Below, piece by piece: positions 24,185-35,951 of a stretch of DNA of 64,000 bases (position 1 is the stretch's first letter; each line of letters begins with the position of its first letter). Source of the DNA: Micromonospora ureilytica (GTDB lineage Bacteria > Actinomycetota > Actinomycetes > Mycobacteriales > Micromonosporaceae); the NCBI RefSeq assembly GCF_015751765.1, contig NZ_JADOTX010000001.1, forward strand, positions 4,650,001 to 4,714,000, written 5' to 3'. The notes below the pieces were generated by a model. That model was not told where the DNA came from and did no database searches. It saw only the letters and a list, made by a program, of their open reading frames with translations. Position numbers and translations under genes: made by a program.

Positions 24185-25936
24185 GTGCGCAAGGTACTCA
24201 TCGCCAACCGCGGCGAGATCGCCGTCCGGGTGATCCGCGCGTGCCGCGACGCTGGCCTGGGCAGCGTCGCCGTGTACGCGGACTCCGACCGCGACGCCCT
24301 GCACGCCACCCTCGCGGACGAGGCGTACGCGCTCGGCGGGGACAGCGCGACCGAGACCTACCTGCGCATCGACAAGCTGCTCGACGTCGCCGCTCGGGCC
24401 GGCGCCGACGCCGTACACCCGGGTTATGGCTTTCTCAGCGAGAACGCCGACTTCGCCCAGGCCGTCACGGACGCCGGGCTGACCTGGATCGGCCCCACCC
24501 CGCAGGCGATCCGCGACCTGGGCGACAAGGTCACCGCCCGGCACATCGCCCAGCGGGCCGGCGCGCCGCTGGTCCCCGGCACCCCCGACCCGGTGGCCAG
24601 CCCCGACGAGGTGATGGCGTTCGCCGTCGACCACGGCCTGCCGGTGGCCATCAAGGCCGCCTTCGGTGGCGGCGGGCGCGGCCTCAAGGTCGCCCGCACG
24701 ATGGAGGAGATCCCCCAGCTGTTCGAGTCGGCCACCCGCGAGGCGGTCGCGGCGTTCGGTCGGGGCGAGTGCTTCGTCGAGCGGTACCTGGACCAGCCCC
24801 GGCACGTCGAGGCGCAGGTCCTCGCCGACCAGCACGGCAACGTGATCGTGGTGGGCACCCGGGACTGCTCGTTGCAGCGACGCCACCAGAAGCTCGTCGA
24901 GGAGGCGCCCGCGCCGTTCCTCACCGACGCCCAGCGCGCGCAGATCCACGCGAGCGCGAAGGCGATCTGCCGCGAAGCCGGCTACCACGGCGCCGGCACT
25001 GTGGAATACCTGGTCGGCGTCGACGGCACCATCTCCTTCCTGGAGGTCAACACCCGACTCCAGGTCGAGCACCCGGTCACCGAGGAGACCGCAGGCATCG
25101 ACCTGGTCCGCGAGCAGTTCCGGATCGCCGACGGCGAGAAGCTGCGGATCACCGAGGACCCGACGCCGCGCGGGCACGCGATCGAGTTCCGGATCAACGG
25201 CGAGGACCCGGGCCGCAACTTCCTGCCCGCCCCGGGCACGGTCACCGCGCTGCGCCTACCCACCGGGCCGGGTGTGCGGGTCGACACCGGCATCTCGGCC
25301 GGTGACGTGATCGGCGGCAACTTCGACTCACTGCTCGCCAAGGTGATCATCACGGGTGAGACGCGGACCGAGGCGCTGGAGCGCGCCCGCCGCGCCCTCG
25401 ACGAGATGGTCCTCGACGGGATGGCGACCGCGCTGCCGTTCCACCGGCTCGTCGTGCGGGACGAGGCGTTCACCGCCGAGCCGTTCACAGTGCACACCCG
25501 GTGGATCGAAACCGAGTTCCACAACACCGTGCCGCCCTTCACCGCCGCCGCCGGCGCCGCCGAGGCACCGGCCGGGCGCGACACCGTCGTGGTCGAGGTG
25601 GGCGGCAAGCGCCTCGAGGTCAGCCTCCCCGCCGGCTTCGGCGGGAGTACGACCACCGCGGCACCCGCCTCTCGCAAGCCGACCCGGCGCGGCGGCGGCG
25701 CCAAGGCCGGCGCACCGGTCGGCGGCGACGCGCTCACCTCGCCGATGCAGGGCACCATCGTCAAGGTCGCCGTGGCGGACGGCGACACCGTGGCCGAGGG
25801 TGACCTGGTCGTGGTGTTGGAGGCGATGAAGATGGAGCAGCCGCTGCACGCGCACAAGGCGGGCACTGTCAGCGGTCTCAGCGCCGAGGTCGGTGCCGTG
25901 ATCACCGCTGGCGCCCCCATCTGCACCATCGCCTGA
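24185..25936 (+). CDS. accA: Acyl-CoA carboxylase alpha subunit (biotin carboxylase plus BCCP)
   Basis: This 583-residue fusion has biotin carboxylase at about residues 1-450: [17 protein letters not shown], an ATP-grasp region with [13 protein letters not shown], the catalytic segment [14 protein letters not shown], and DSLLAKVI. After a ~60-residue Ala/Pro/Arg linker comes the biotinyl domain (about 510-583), with EAMKMEQ carrying the biotinylated Lys. It carboxylates biotin with ATP and bicarbonate and hands CO2 to the carboxyltransferase at 7569-9152, with AccE as the third subunit. The GTG start has GGAGGAGCC upstream. A TACACT box at about 24144 is a plausible promoter. It is divergent from padR. 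Confidence 0.95.
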   Translation: MRKVLIANRGEIAVRVIRACRDAGLGSVAVYADSDRDALHATLADEAYALGGDSATETYLRIDKLLDVAARAGADAVHPGYGFLSENADFAQAVTDAGLTWIGPTPQAIRDLGDKVTARHIAQRAGAPLVPGTPDPVASPDEVMAFAVDHGLPVAIKAAFGGGGRGLKVARTMEEIPQLFESATREAVAAFGRGECFVERYLDQPRHVEAQVLADQHGNVIVVGTRDCSLQRRHQKLVEEAPAPFLTDAQRAQIHASAKAICREAGYHGAGTVEYLVGVDGTISFLEVNTRLQVEHPVTEETAGIDLVREQFRIADGEKLRITEDPTPRGHAIEFRINGEDPGRNFLPAPGTVTALRLPTGPGVRVDTGISAGDVIGGNFDSLLAKVIITGETRTEALERARRALDEMVLDGMATALPFHRLVVRDEAFTAEPFTVHTRWIETEFHNTVPPFTAAAGAAEAPAGRDTVVVEVGGKRLEVSLPAGFGGSTTTAAPASRKPTRRGGGAKAGAPVGGDALTSPMQGTIVKVAVADGDTVAEGDLVVVLEAMKMEQPLHAHKAGTVSGLSAEVGAVITAGAPICTIA

Positions 25937-25952
25937 GCCGCCCGGCGGGCAG

Positions 25953-26846
25953 TCAGCGCAGGGTTTCGGTGGCAACCGCGCGGACGGCGGCGGTCAGGGC
26001 GTTCAGCACGTCGGACTCCAGCCGCCAGTGCTGCCAGTACAGCGGGACGTCCAGGTGGCGACCCGGCGCGAGGTCGACACAGCGACCGGCGGCCAGGTCA
26101 TCCCCGGCGATCTGTTCCGGCACCAGGCCCCAGCCCAACCCGAGCCGGATCGCCGCACTGAACGCCGGCACCGACGGCACGTAGTGCACCGGCGGGTCGA
26201 GCGGCCGGCCCGTCACCGCCCGGATGAACCGGTGTTGCACCCGGTCCTTCCGGTCGAAGACGAGCAGCGGCGCGCCCGCCAGCGCGGACGCGGTGAATCC
26301 CTCACCCAAGTGGGACGCCGCGAACTCCGGCGTGGCGAGCGCGCGATAGCGCATTACTCCGAGCCGCAGCACCCGGCAGCCCTGCACGGCCTCCCGCTGG
26401 GCGGTGACCGCCGCTGTCACCGAACCGTCGCGGAGCAACTCGGCTGTGTGATCCTGATCGTCCTGCCTCAGGTCGAACGAGAGCCCGGCCCGCTGCGGCA
26501 ACCGGGCCAGCGCGGCGGGGAACCAGGTGGCCAGCGAGTCCGCGTTGACCACCACGGCGACCCGGATCAGGCCACCGCCGGCCAGCGGGCCGCGAGCATC
26601 GGCCAGCGCCTCCCGTTCGAGCAGCGCCAGCTGGCCGGCCAGGCGCAGCAGCGGGCGGCCCGCGTCGGTTGCCACGCACGGTCGGGCGCGGCGGACCAGC
26701 ACCTGGCCGACTGTCTCCTCCAACGCCTTGATCCGTTGGCTCACCGCCGACGGTGTGACGTGCAGCAGCTGGGCTGCCGCGTCGAAGCTGCCCTCCGCCA
26801 CCACCGCCGCGAGCGTCCGCAGCTGCGTCGAGTCAAGACCATGCAT
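25953..26846 (-). CDS. argP: ArgP/LysG-family LysR-type regulator
   Basis: This 297-residue LysR-type activator has an N-terminal helix-turn-helix (QLRTLAAVVAEGSFDAAAQ ... PSAVSQRIKALEETVGQVLV) and a periplasmic-binding-like effector domain. It is encoded back-to-back with a LysE exporter only 40 bp away, the classic LysG-LysE/ArgP-ArgO arrangement. In that arrangement the regulator senses intracellular lysine or arginine and switches on export. TAAGCT ends 6 nt before the ATG, so the mRNA is probably leaderless. Sequence resemblance to ArgP is strongest in the first 90 residues. Confidence 0.9.
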   Translation of the reverse strand: MHGLDSTQLRTLAAVVAEGSFDAAAQLLHVTPSAVSQRIKALEETVGQVLVRRARPCVATDAGRPLLRLAGQLALLEREALADARGPLAGGGLIRVAVVVNADSLATWFPAALARLPQRAGLSFDLRQDDQDHTAELLRDGSVTAAVTAQREAVQGCRVLRLGVMRYRALATPEFAASHLGEGFTASALAGAPLLVFDRKDRVQHRFIRAVTGRPLDPPVHYVPSVPAFSAAIRLGLGWGLVPEQIAGDDLAAGRCVDLAPGRHLDVPLYWQHWRLESDVLNALTAAVRAVATETLR

Positions 26847-26852
26847 CAGCAG

Positions 26853-26858
26853 AGCTTA
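26853..26858 (-). promoter_or_regulatory. -10 box of leaderless argP promoter, inside the argP-lysE divergent region
   Basis: On the minus strand TAAGCT is followed by CTGCTG and the argP ATG at 26846. The whole 40-bp intergenic region must hold both promoters and any ArgP site. Confidence 0.5.
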
Positions 26859-26886
26859 GGTTACGTCAGAATCTTTAGTTGGACTG

Positions 26887-29066
<2,180 letters not shown>

Positions 29067-29088
29067 CCCCGACCCCACCCCCACCCCA

Positions 29089-29173
29089 CCCCTGACCTCA
29101 GTTGATCATGAAGTTATTGCCTCCCACATCGGCGTGTCATGGCAACAACTTCATGATCAACACGGGTCAGGGG
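29089..29173. terminator. Long palindrome between convergent guaB1 and tetR
   Basis: GTTGATCATGAAGTT (29101-29115) pairs exactly with 29147-29161, and five to six more pairs follow after one mismatch. An outer stem CCCCTGACC (29089-29097) pairs with 29165-29173. The structure overlaps the last codons of tetR and is followed by G-rich repeats that encode its His/Pro C-terminus. It is probably a bidirectional terminator or an intergenic repeat. Confidence 0.65.
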
Positions 29174-29751
29174 CGGGGGTGGGGGTGGGGTTGGGGTGAT
29201 AGGCGGCGTAGGACGGTGCGGGCTGCTTCGCGGGGGTTGTCGCCGACTCGGTCGGGTAGGGCGCCGGCCAGCCAGAGGGTGGCGAAGCCGTGCGCGATCG
29301 ACCAGGCCGCGAGCGCGTCCCGGTCGGTGTCGGCGGGTGCGCCGCCGGTGGGTAGTGCCGCCACCCCGGACCGGAGCGCGGCGCCGGCCCGGCCCCGGGC
29401 AGCGATCAGCTCGGCGTCGTCGGCCCGGTGGAGTTCCGGCCGGAACATCACCTCGAAGTACGCGCGGCGTGTGACGGCGAAGTCGACGTAGGCGACACCG
29501 GCCTCCAACAGGTCGTCAGCCGCCTCGGTCAACGCCTGGGCCAGCAGGTCGAAGCCCTGCGCGGCGAGTGCGGTCAGCAGGCCCGCCTTGTCGCCGAAGT
29601 GGTGTGCGGGCGCGGCGTGCGAGACACCGGCCCGACGGGCCAGGTCGCGCAGGCTCAGCGCGGCGGGTCCAACCTCCTCGATGGCCTCCAGCGCCGCGGC
29701 GAGCAGGGCGCGGCGCAGGTCGCCGTGGTGGTAGGCGCGCGTGTCGGTCAT
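29167..29751 (-). CDS. TetR/AcrR-family transcriptional regulator
   Basis: This 194-residue protein has an N-terminal TetR DNA-binding domain (YHHGDLRRALLAAALEAIEE, then LSLRDLARRAGVSHAAPAHHFGDKAGLLTALAA). A WHG-like/TetR_C_33-type helical ligand domain follows. It is divergent from a DoxX-family membrane protein. Two 15-bp dyads in the shared intergenic region are its likely operators, so it probably represses both genes. TAGGAT ends 6 nt before the ATG (leaderless). The C-terminal Pro-His repeats (QPHPHPHPRP-like) come from the flanking GC-rich palindrome and are probably not functional. Confidence 0.9.
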   Translation of the reverse strand: MTDTRAYHHGDLRRALLAAALEAIEEVGPAALSLRDLARRAGVSHAAPAHHFGDKAGLLTALAAQGFDLLAQALTEAADDLLEAGVAYVDFAVTRRAYFEVMFRPELHRADDAELIAARGRAGAALRSGVAALPTGGAPADTDRDALAAWSIAHGFATLWLAGALPDRVGDNPREAARTVLRRLSPQPHPHPRP

Positions 29752-29757
29752 GCGGGA

Positions 29758-29763
29758 ATCCTA
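29758..29763 (-). promoter_or_regulatory. -10 box of leaderless tetR promoter
   Basis: On the minus strand TAGGAT is followed by TCCCGC and the ATG at 29751. The first TetR operator begins 2 bp upstream of the box. Confidence 0.55.
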
Positions 29764-29764
29764 A

Positions 29765-29814
29765 CTTGCCATTGACAAGATCCTCCCTTGGCGTGCAATC
29801 TTGTCACTGGCAAG
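29765..29814. promoter_or_regulatory. Twin TetR operators in the tetR-doxX divergent promoter
   Basis: CTTGCCATTGACAAG (29765-29779) and CTTGTCACTGGCAAG (29800-29814) are both quasi-palindromes of the form CTTGNCANTGNCAAG, and they are near-perfect inverted repeats of each other. Their centres are 35 bp apart. The first contains a TTGACA -35 hexamer (29772-29777) for the DoxX gene and the second sits near its expected transcription start. Binding would block both divergent promoters. Confidence 0.7.
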
Positions 29815-29834
29815 TTTCACAGAGGAGGATTCCG

Positions 29835-30281
29835 ATGGCACCCCTGATCGCCTTGATCGTCGGCACCGCGCTGGCCCGACTGGCCGGCCTGGCCGGCATC
29901 TCCGCACTGGACGACTGGATTGGCGCGCTGCGCGTCGGGCTGGCCGTGATGTTCGCGCTGACCGCCGTCGCGCACTTCGCCGGCCAGCGCCGTGCCGACC
30001 TGATCGCGATGGTTCCACCCCGCCTGCCCCGGCCGGACCTGCTGGTCACCGTCACCGGCGCACTGGAACTGATCGGCGCGGTCGGCCTGCTGGTGCCGGC
30101 GACCGCCCGGGTGGCGGCAGCCGGGCTCGGCCTGCTCATGCTCGTCATGTTCCCGGCCAACGTCTCAGCCGCCCGCCGGAGGCTGACCCTCGCCGGACGT
30201 CCGGTGACCCCACTGGCGCAGCGGACGCTCCTCCAGATCGTGTTCGTGGCCACTGCTGCGGCAATTTCGTTTGGCCCCTGA
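29835..30281 (+). CDS. DoxX-family small membrane protein
   Basis: This 148-residue DoxX-like protein has four hydrophobic segments and the conserved stretches RVGLAVMFALTAVAHF, MVPPRLPRPDLLVTVTGALELIGAVGLL and MLVMFPANV. DoxX proteins are small membrane oxidoreductase-associated components, often induced by redox or antibiotic stress. The precise activity here is unknown. The ATG has GAGGAGG 6 nt upstream. Control by the divergent TetR protein through the twin operators is likely. The MarR gene starts 16 bp after its stop and could be co-transcribed. Confidence 0.8.
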   Translation: MAPLIALIVGTALARLAGLAGISALDDWIGALRVGLAVMFALTAVAHFAGQRRADLIAMVPPRLPRPDLLVTVTGALELIGAVGLLVPATARVAAAGLGLLMLVMFPANVSAARRRLTLAGRPVTPLAQRTLLQIVFVATAAAISFGP

Positions 30282-30297
30282 CTATCAGGGAGCTAAT

Positions 30298-30789
30298 GTG
30301 CACGTCGTGGAACTCGTGACCCTCCAGGACGTGCCACTCGGCCGGCTGTTGTTGGTGGCCGGGCACCTCGTCGAACAGCGGTGGAACCGCTATCTCGCCG
30401 AGGAGCACGGCCTCACCCATGCCGGCATGGTGACCCTGATGACGCTCGCCCGACACGGCGAACTGCCGCACCGGGCGGTCGCAGAGAAGGGGTTCGTCCG
30501 CCCGGCGACCCTGACCGGCATCGTCGACACGCTCGAGCGCGACGGTCTGGTCGAGCGGCAGCGCGACGACAGCGACCGGCGCAGCATCCGACTCGCCATC
30601 ACCCCCGCCGGTCGGGAGCGGGTGGCGGCACTCAACGCCATGATCCACTCCGGGCGCCCCATCACCTCGGTCGACGCCGACCCGGTGAAGGCCCAGGTGA
30701 TCCGGGAGTTCCTGCTTGAGGTCATCGGCAGCGGAGACGACCCGCGGATGACCGGACGCCCTACCGAAACGAAGGACCCGGCGTGCTGA
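30298..30789 (+). CDS. MarR-family transcriptional regulator
   Basis: This 163-residue winged-helix regulator has the MarR core GLTHAGMVTLMTLARHGELPHRAVAEKGF, recognition helix RPATLTGIVDTLERDGLVER and wing QRDDSDRRSIRLAITPAGRE. MarR proteins next to ABC exporters usually repress them and respond to the exported drug. Here the stop overlaps the GTG of the first ABC gene, so regulator and exporter form one operon. The GTG at 30298 has GGGAG 5 nt upstream. An in-frame upstream ATG at 30271 would overlap the DoxX gene and is less likely. Confidence 0.88.
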   Translation: MHVVELVTLQDVPLGRLLLVAGHLVEQRWNRYLAEEHGLTHAGMVTLMTLARHGELPHRAVAEKGFVRPATLTGIVDTLERDGLVERQRDDSDRRSIRLAITPAGRERVAALNAMIHSGRPITSVDADPVKAQVIREFLLEVIGSGDDPRMTGRPTETKDPAC

Positions 30790-32516
30790 TCCGACTCCTG
30801 CGCGGCCAACTGCGCACCTATCAGAGACCGTTGCTGGCGGTCGTGCTGCTCCAGTTCGTGGGCACCATGGCCTCGCTCTACCTGCCCAGCCTCAACGCGG
30901 ACATCATCGACCAGGGCGTGGCCAGGGGCGACACCGACTACATCGTGCGCACCGGCGGCTGGATGCTGCTGGTCAGCCTGATCCAGATCGTCTGTTCGAT
31001 CGCCGCCGTCTACCTGGGCGCCCGGGTCGCGATGGGCTTCGGCCGCGACGTGCGCGCCGAGCTGTTCGGCCACGTGAACCGCTTCTCCGCCCGCGAGGTG
31101 GCCCGGTTCGGGGCGCCGTCGCTGATCACCCGCAACACCAACGACGTGCAGCAGGTGCAGATGCTCGTGCTGATGAGCTGCACGATGCTGGTCGCCGCAC
31201 CGATCATGAGCGTCGGTGGCGTGTTCATGGCGCTGCGCGAGGACGTCGGGCTCTCCTGGCTGATGCTGGTCAGCGTGCCGGTGCTGGCCATCGCCCTCGG
31301 CGCGATCATCCGTCGGATGGTGCCGGGCTTCCGGCTGATGCAGACTCGGATCGACACGGTCAACCGGGTGCTGCGGGAGCAGATCACGGGCATCCGGGTC
31401 GTCCGCGCGTTCGTCCGCGAGCCGTACGAGACGGACCGTTTCGGCGTCGCCAACGCCGACCTGACCGCCACCGCGCTGCGTACCGGGCGGTTGCTGGCGT
31501 TGATCTTCCCGGTGGTCATGCTGGTGCTGAACGTCTCAAGCGTGGCGGTGCTCTGGTTCGGCGCGCAGCGGGTGGACGCCGGCGCGATCCAGATCGGCGC
31601 GCTCACCGCGTTCCTGCAGTACCTGATGCAGATCCTGATGGCGGTCATGATGGCCACCTTCATGCTGATGATGGTGCCGCGGGCGGCGGTCTGCGCCGAG
31701 CGGATCGTCGAGGTGCTGGACACCGACTCCTCGGTGGTCCCCGCCGCCGAGCCGGTCACCGAGCTGCCCACCCGGGCTGAGCTGGAGCTGCGCCGGGTGC
31801 GCTTCCAGTACCCGGGCGCGGTGGACCCGGTGCTGCGCGACATCTCCTTCCGGGCGACCCCGGGCACCACCACGGCGATCATCGGCAGCACCGGCGCCGG
31901 TAAGACGACGCTGCTGTCGTTGATTCCCCGCCTGGTCGACGTCACCGACGGCGCGGTGCTGGTCGACGGGGTGGACGTGCGGGAGTTGGCGCCGGACGAG
32001 CTGTGGCGGCGCATCGGCCTGGTGCCGCAACGGCCGTACCTGTTCACCGGGACTGTCGCCAGCAACCTGCGCTACGGCAACCCGGACGCCACCGACGAGG
32101 AGCTGTGGACGGCGTTGGAGATCGCCCAGGCCCGGGACTTCGTGGCCCAGATGCCCGGTGGGCTGGACGCCCCGATCGCCCAGGGCGGCACCACCGTCTC
32201 CGGTGGGCAACGGCAGCGCCTGGCCATCGCCCGAGCCCTGGTCCGGCAGCCGGAGATCTACCTCTTCGACGACTCGTTCTCCGCGCTCGACCTGGGCACC
32301 GACGCGCGTCTGCGAGCGGCACTGCGGCCGGTCACCGCGCAGTCGGCGGTCGTGATCGTGGCCCAGCGGGTCTCCACGATCATCGACGCCGACCAGATCA
32401 TCGTTCTTGAGGACGGAGGGGTCGTCGGAGTGGGACGACATGCCGAGTTGTTGGACACCTGCCCGACGTACGCCGAGATCGTGGCCTCGCAGCAGACGAC
32501 AGAGGTGCCGGCATGA
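30783..32516 (+). CDS. Heterodimeric ABC exporter, subunit with degenerate catalytic site
   Basis: This 577-residue half-transporter has six membrane helices (about 1-310) and an ATPase domain (about 335-570) with Walker [11 protein letters not shown] and signature VSGGQRQR. Walker B ends [10 protein letters not shown], with Asp in place of the catalytic Glu. The switch region reads VAQRVSTI, with Gln in place of His. These substitutions mark the degenerate-site subunit of LmrC/TM287-like heterodimeric multidrug exporters. The partner is encoded immediately downstream with a 4-nt overlap. The GTG start overlaps the marR stop. The substrate is unknown, probably drugs or lipids. Confidence 0.92.
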   Translation: MLIRLLRGQLRTYQRPLLAVVLLQFVGTMASLYLPSLNADIIDQGVARGDTDYIVRTGGWMLLVSLIQIVCSIAAVYLGARVAMGFGRDVRAELFGHVNRFSAREVARFGAPSLITRNTNDVQQVQMLVLMSCTMLVAAPIMSVGGVFMALREDVGLSWLMLVSVPVLAIALGAIIRRMVPGFRLMQTRIDTVNRVLREQITGIRVVRAFVREPYETDRFGVANADLTATALRTGRLLALIFPVVMLVLNVSSVAVLWFGAQRVDAGAIQIGALTAFLQYLMQILMAVMMATFMLMMVPRAAVCAERIVEVLDTDSSVVPAAEPVTELPTRAELELRRVRFQYPGAVDPVLRDISFRATPGTTTAIIGSTGAGKTTLLSLIPRLVDVTDGAVLVDGVDVRELAPDELWRRIGLVPQRPYLFTGTVASNLRYGNPDATDEELWTALEIAQARDFVAQMPGGLDAPIAQGGTTVSGGQRQRLAIARALVRQPEIYLFDDSFSALDLGTDARLRAALRPVTAQSAVVIVAQRVSTIIDADQIIVLEDGGVVGVGRHAELLDTCPTYAEIVASQQTTEVPA

Positions 32517-34591
32517 GCGAGCGTGACGAGCCGCGCACTGCGGCCGTACCCAGTCAGAAGCCGGCCGGCGACGGACGGACGCCGGGAGGCGACGCGAAAC
32601 AGCCCGGTGGCGAAGCGACGCCGAAGCGACTGCCGCCCGGCCGGCAGGGCGGTGGCCCGGGATGGATGAGCGCCGGGATGCCCGCCGAGAAGTCGATGAA
32701 CTTCGGGCCGTCGGTCCGACGGTTGCTCGGCCGGCTGCGCTCGCACCGCCTGCACCTGGCCGCGATCATCACGTTGGCCCTGGTGAGCGTCGGGTTCAGC
32801 GTGGCCGGGCCGAAGATCCTCGGCCACGCCACCGACCTGATCTTCAGCGGGGTGATCGGCCGGCAACTGCCCGCCGGCACCACCGCCGAGCAGGCCGTCG
32901 CGGCGGCCCGGGCCAGCGGCAACGACAGCTTCGCCGACATGCTGGCCCGGATGGACGTGGTGCCCGGGGTGGGCATCGACTTCAGCGCCCTGAGTCGGGT
33001 GCTGCTGCTGGCGCTCGGGCTCTACCTGGCCGCGAGCCTGCTGTCCTGGTGGCAGGGCTGGCTGCTCAACGGGGTGGTCCAGCGCACCGTGCTGCGGCTG
33101 CGCGCCGAGGTGGAGGAGAAGCTCAACCGGCTGCCGCTGCCCTACTTCGACAGGCAGCCGCGCGGTGAGTTGCTCAGCCGGGTCACCAACGACATCGACA
33201 ACATCTCCACAAGCCTCCAGCAGACCCTCAGCCAGCTGCTCACCTCGCTGCTGACAGTCGTCGGCGTGCTGGCCGTGATGTTCTGGATCTCGCCGGTGCT
33301 GGCGCTGGTGGCCCTGGTCGCGGTGCCGCTGTCGGTGCTGGTCACCCAGCGCATCGCCAAGCGCTCGCAGAAGCAGTTCATCGCACAGTGGACGCACACC
33401 GGCGAGTTGAACGGCCAGATCGAGGAGGCGTACACCGGTCATGAGCTGGTGAAGGTCTTCGGCCGGCAGCGTGAGGTCGAGGCCGCGTTCCACGCGAAGA
33501 ACGAGGAGCTGTTCCGAGCCAGCTTCGGGGCGCAGTTCATCTCCGGGATCATCATGCCGTCGATGATGTTCATCGGAAACCTGAGTTACGTGGCGATCGC
33601 CGTGGTCGGCGGGTTGCGGGTCGCGTCCGGCACGATGAGCCTCGGCGACGTGCAGGCGTTCATCCAGTACTCCCGACAGTTCACCCAGCCGCTCACCCAA
33701 CTCGCTTCGATGGCCAACCTGCTCCAGTCCGGGGTGGCCTCGGCCGAGCGGGTCTTCGCGGTGCTCGACGCGGACGAGCAGACCCCCGACCCGGTCGCGC
33801 CGGCCCGGGTCACCGACCCGCACGGTCGGGTCGAGTTCGACCACGTCTCGTTCCGCTACGAGCCGGACAAGCCGCTGATCGACGACCTGTCGCTGGTCGC
33901 CGAGCCGGGGCACACGGTGGCGATCGTCGGCCCGACCGGTGCCGGCAAGACCACCCTGGTCAACCTGGTGATGCGGTTCTACGAGCTGGACGCCGGCCGG
34001 ATCACGCTCGACGGGGTGGACATCACCGCGATGCGCCGCGACGACCTGCGCGGGCGGATCGGCATGGTGCTCCAGGACACCTGGCTGTTCGGCGGCACCA
34101 TCCGGGACAACATCGCCTACGGGCGGCCGGACGCGACCGAGGAGGAGATCCTCACCGCGGCCCGGGCCACCTTCGTGGACCGGTTCGTGCGCAGCCTGCC
34201 GGACGGCTACGACACGGTCATCGACGAGGAGGGCAGCAACGTCAGCGCCGGCGAGAAGCAGCTCATCACCATCGCGCGGGCGTTCCTCGCCGAGCCGTCG
34301 CTGCTGATCCTCGACGAGGCCACCAGTTCGGTGGACACCCGCACCGAGGTGCTGCTGCAACGGGCGATGGCCGCGCTGCGCTCGGACCGGACCAGCTTCG
34401 TCATCGCGCACCGGCTCTCCACGATCCGCGACGCCGACCTGATCCTCATGATGGAGAACGGTCGGATCGTCGAGCAGGGCACCCACGAGCAGTTGCTCGT
34501 CGCCCAGGGCGCGTACCACCGGCTCTACCGCTCGCAGTTCACCGGCGCTGTGGTCGACGAGGAACCGGCCGCCCAACCGGCGTCGGTCTGA
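32513..34591 (+). CDS. Heterodimeric ABC exporter, catalytic subunit
   Basis: This 692-residue half-transporter has a ~65-residue Pro/Gly-rich cytosolic extension, six membrane helices with an enlarged first periplasmic loop (about 110-160), and a nucleotide-binding domain. Walker A is [10 protein letters not shown], the Walker B region [11 protein letters not shown] has the catalytic Glu, and the switch is IAHRLSTI with its His. Its signature is VSAGEKQL and not SGGQ. Combined with the partner's altered Walker B, this gives one canonical and one degenerate ATP site. It starts in an ATGA overlap with the first subunit. Regulation by the operon's MarR protein is inferred. Confidence 0.92.
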   Translation: MSERDEPRTAAVPSQKPAGDGRTPGGDAKQPGGEATPKRLPPGRQGGGPGWMSAGMPAEKSMNFGPSVRRLLGRLRSHRLHLAAIITLALVSVGFSVAGPKILGHATDLIFSGVIGRQLPAGTTAEQAVAAARASGNDSFADMLARMDVVPGVGIDFSALSRVLLLALGLYLAASLLSWWQGWLLNGVVQRTVLRLRAEVEEKLNRLPLPYFDRQPRGELLSRVTNDIDNISTSLQQTLSQLLTSLLTVVGVLAVMFWISPVLALVALVAVPLSVLVTQRIAKRSQKQFIAQWTHTGELNGQIEEAYTGHELVKVFGRQREVEAAFHAKNEELFRASFGAQFISGIIMPSMMFIGNLSYVAIAVVGGLRVASGTMSLGDVQAFIQYSRQFTQPLTQLASMANLLQSGVASAERVFAVLDADEQTPDPVAPARVTDPHGRVEFDHVSFRYEPDKPLIDDLSLVAEPGHTVAIVGPTGAGKTTLVNLVMRFYELDAGRITLDGVDITAMRRDDLRGRIGMVLQDTWLFGGTIRDNIAYGRPDATEEEILTAARATFVDRFVRSLPDGYDTVIDEEGSNVSAGEKQLITIARAFLAEPSLLILDEATSSVDTRTEVLLQRAMAALRSDRTSFVIAHRLSTIRDADLILMMENGRIVEQGTHEQLLVAQGAYHRLYRSQFTGAVVDEEPAAQPASV

Positions 34592-34630
34592 GGTCGGGCG
34601 GCCGTGCGCGCGAGACGATCGGTGGGCGTG

Positions 34631-35848
34631 TCAGTCCGGCGGCAGCAGGTCGGTCGCGCGGGCGGCGACCTGCCCGCCGATCAGGGCGAGCGCGGCGTCG
34701 GCGGGCATCGGAGCCAGGGCACGGCCGCCGCGCAGGCGCAGCGCGAGGCGACCGTCGGCCGCCTCCCGAGCACCCAACACCCCGAGGTACGGGACGCGGC
34801 GGCGGGCCGCGTCCCGGACCCGGGCGCCCAGCGAGCCGGAGACATCGACCTCGACCCGCAGGCCGGCGTCAACCGCCCGTCGGGCCAGGTCGGCGGCCGC
34901 GTCGACCTGACCGTCGTCGACCGGCAGCAGCACCAACTGGACTGGCGCGTACCAGGCCGGGAACGCCCCCTCGTGCACCTCGATGAGGTACGCGAACAGC
35001 CGCTCCATGCTGCCGACCAGGCTGCGGTGCAGCATGACCGGGCGACGTCGGCTGCCGTCCGAGTCGGTGTACGACAGGTCGAACCGTTCCGGCTTGTCGA
35101 AGTCCACCTGGATGGTGGAGATGGTCGACTCCCGGCCGGCGGCGTCGAGAATCTGAATGTCGATCTTCGGGCCATAGAAGGCCGCCTCCCCCGGCGCCTC
35201 GACGTACTCCACCCCGGTCAGCGCCTCCCGGAGCAGTTCCTCGGCGCGGGCCCACTGCGCGTCGTCGCCGACGTACTTCTCGCCCGGCCCGCGCAGCGAC
35301 AGCCGGAACCCGGCCGGCCGGACGCCGAGCGCGGCGTGCGCTTCGCGGATCAGCCCCAGGATCTCGACGACCTCGGCGCCGACCGGCTCGGGGGCGCAGA
35401 AGGTGTGCGCGTCGTTGAGCGAGATGGCGCGGACCCGGGACAGCCCGCCGAGCACGCCGGAGCGCTCCGAGCGGTACATCCCGCCCAGCTCCGCGATTCG
35501 CAACGGCAGCTCCCGGTAGGAACGGCCCCGCGCCCGGAAGACCAACGCGTGATGCGGGCAGAGCGCCGGTCGGAGCACGAACTCGTCGTCGGCGCTCAGC
35601 CGCATCGGCGGGAACATGTCGTCGGCGAAGTAGCCGAGATGACCGGAGAGTTCGAAGAGTTCCCGCTTACCCAGCGGCGGCGAGTAGACGTGCTGGTGGC
35701 CGGAGCGGCGCTCCAACTCCCGGACGTACTCCTCGACGGCGTGCCGGGCGGCGGCGCCGGCCGGCAGCCAGATCGGCAGGCCGGCGCCGGCCAGCGGATC
35801 GGAGACGAAGAGGTCCAGCTCGCGGCCGAGCCTACGGTGGTCGATCAT
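34631..35848 (-). CDS. Threonyl-tRNA synthetase-like protein lacking the TGS and editing domains
   Basis: This ~405-residue protein contains only the class II catalytic core and anticodon-binding domain of ThrRS. It starts at DHRRLGRELDLF, where full-length ThrRS would be past residue ~240. Motif 2 is present (MYRSERSGVLGGLSRVRAI). All three zinc ligands appear: Cys in RPALCPHH, His in NDAHTFC, and His in VMLHRSLVG. Charging activity is therefore plausible without hydrolytic proofreading of Ser-tRNA(Thr). The ATG at 35848 is preferred because AGGAG lies 6 nt upstream and homology starts there; an in-frame GTG at 35974 would add an unconserved leader. It is a second copy or dedicated ThrRS, for example for resistance or for supplying Thr-tRNA. 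Confidence 0.85.
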   Translation of the reverse strand: MIDHRRLGRELDLFVSDPLAGAGLPIWLPAGAAARHAVEEYVRELERRSGHQHVYSPPLGKRELFELSGHLGYFADDMFPPMRLSADDEFVLRPALCPHHALVFRARGRSYRELPLRIAELGGMYRSERSGVLGGLSRVRAISLNDAHTFCAPEPVGAEVVEILGLIREAHAALGVRPAGFRLSLRGPGEKYVGDDAQWARAEELLREALTGVEYVEAPGEAAFYGPKIDIQILDAAGRESTISTIQVDFDKPERFDLSYTDSDGSRRRPVMLHRSLVGSMERLFAYLIEVHEGAFPAWYAPVQLVLLPVDDGQVDAAADLARRAVDAGLRVEVDVSGSLGARVRDAARRRVPYLGVLGAREAADGRLALRLRGGRALAPMPADAALALIGGQVAARATDLLPPD

Positions 35849-35951
35849 GTCGGGCTCCTGGATCGGGTACGACCCGGAGGCGACCTGAGCTCCGAACGGC
35901 GCGCTGCCCTCGGGGGCGGATCGCCCCGGGGCCTGGTCGACGGTGGTTACG

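Noticed and set aside
32258..34576. A 770-codon minus-strand frame opposite the ABC exporter subunit 2
   Set aside because: Composition-driven open frame. The plus strand encodes clear Walker and signature motifs.
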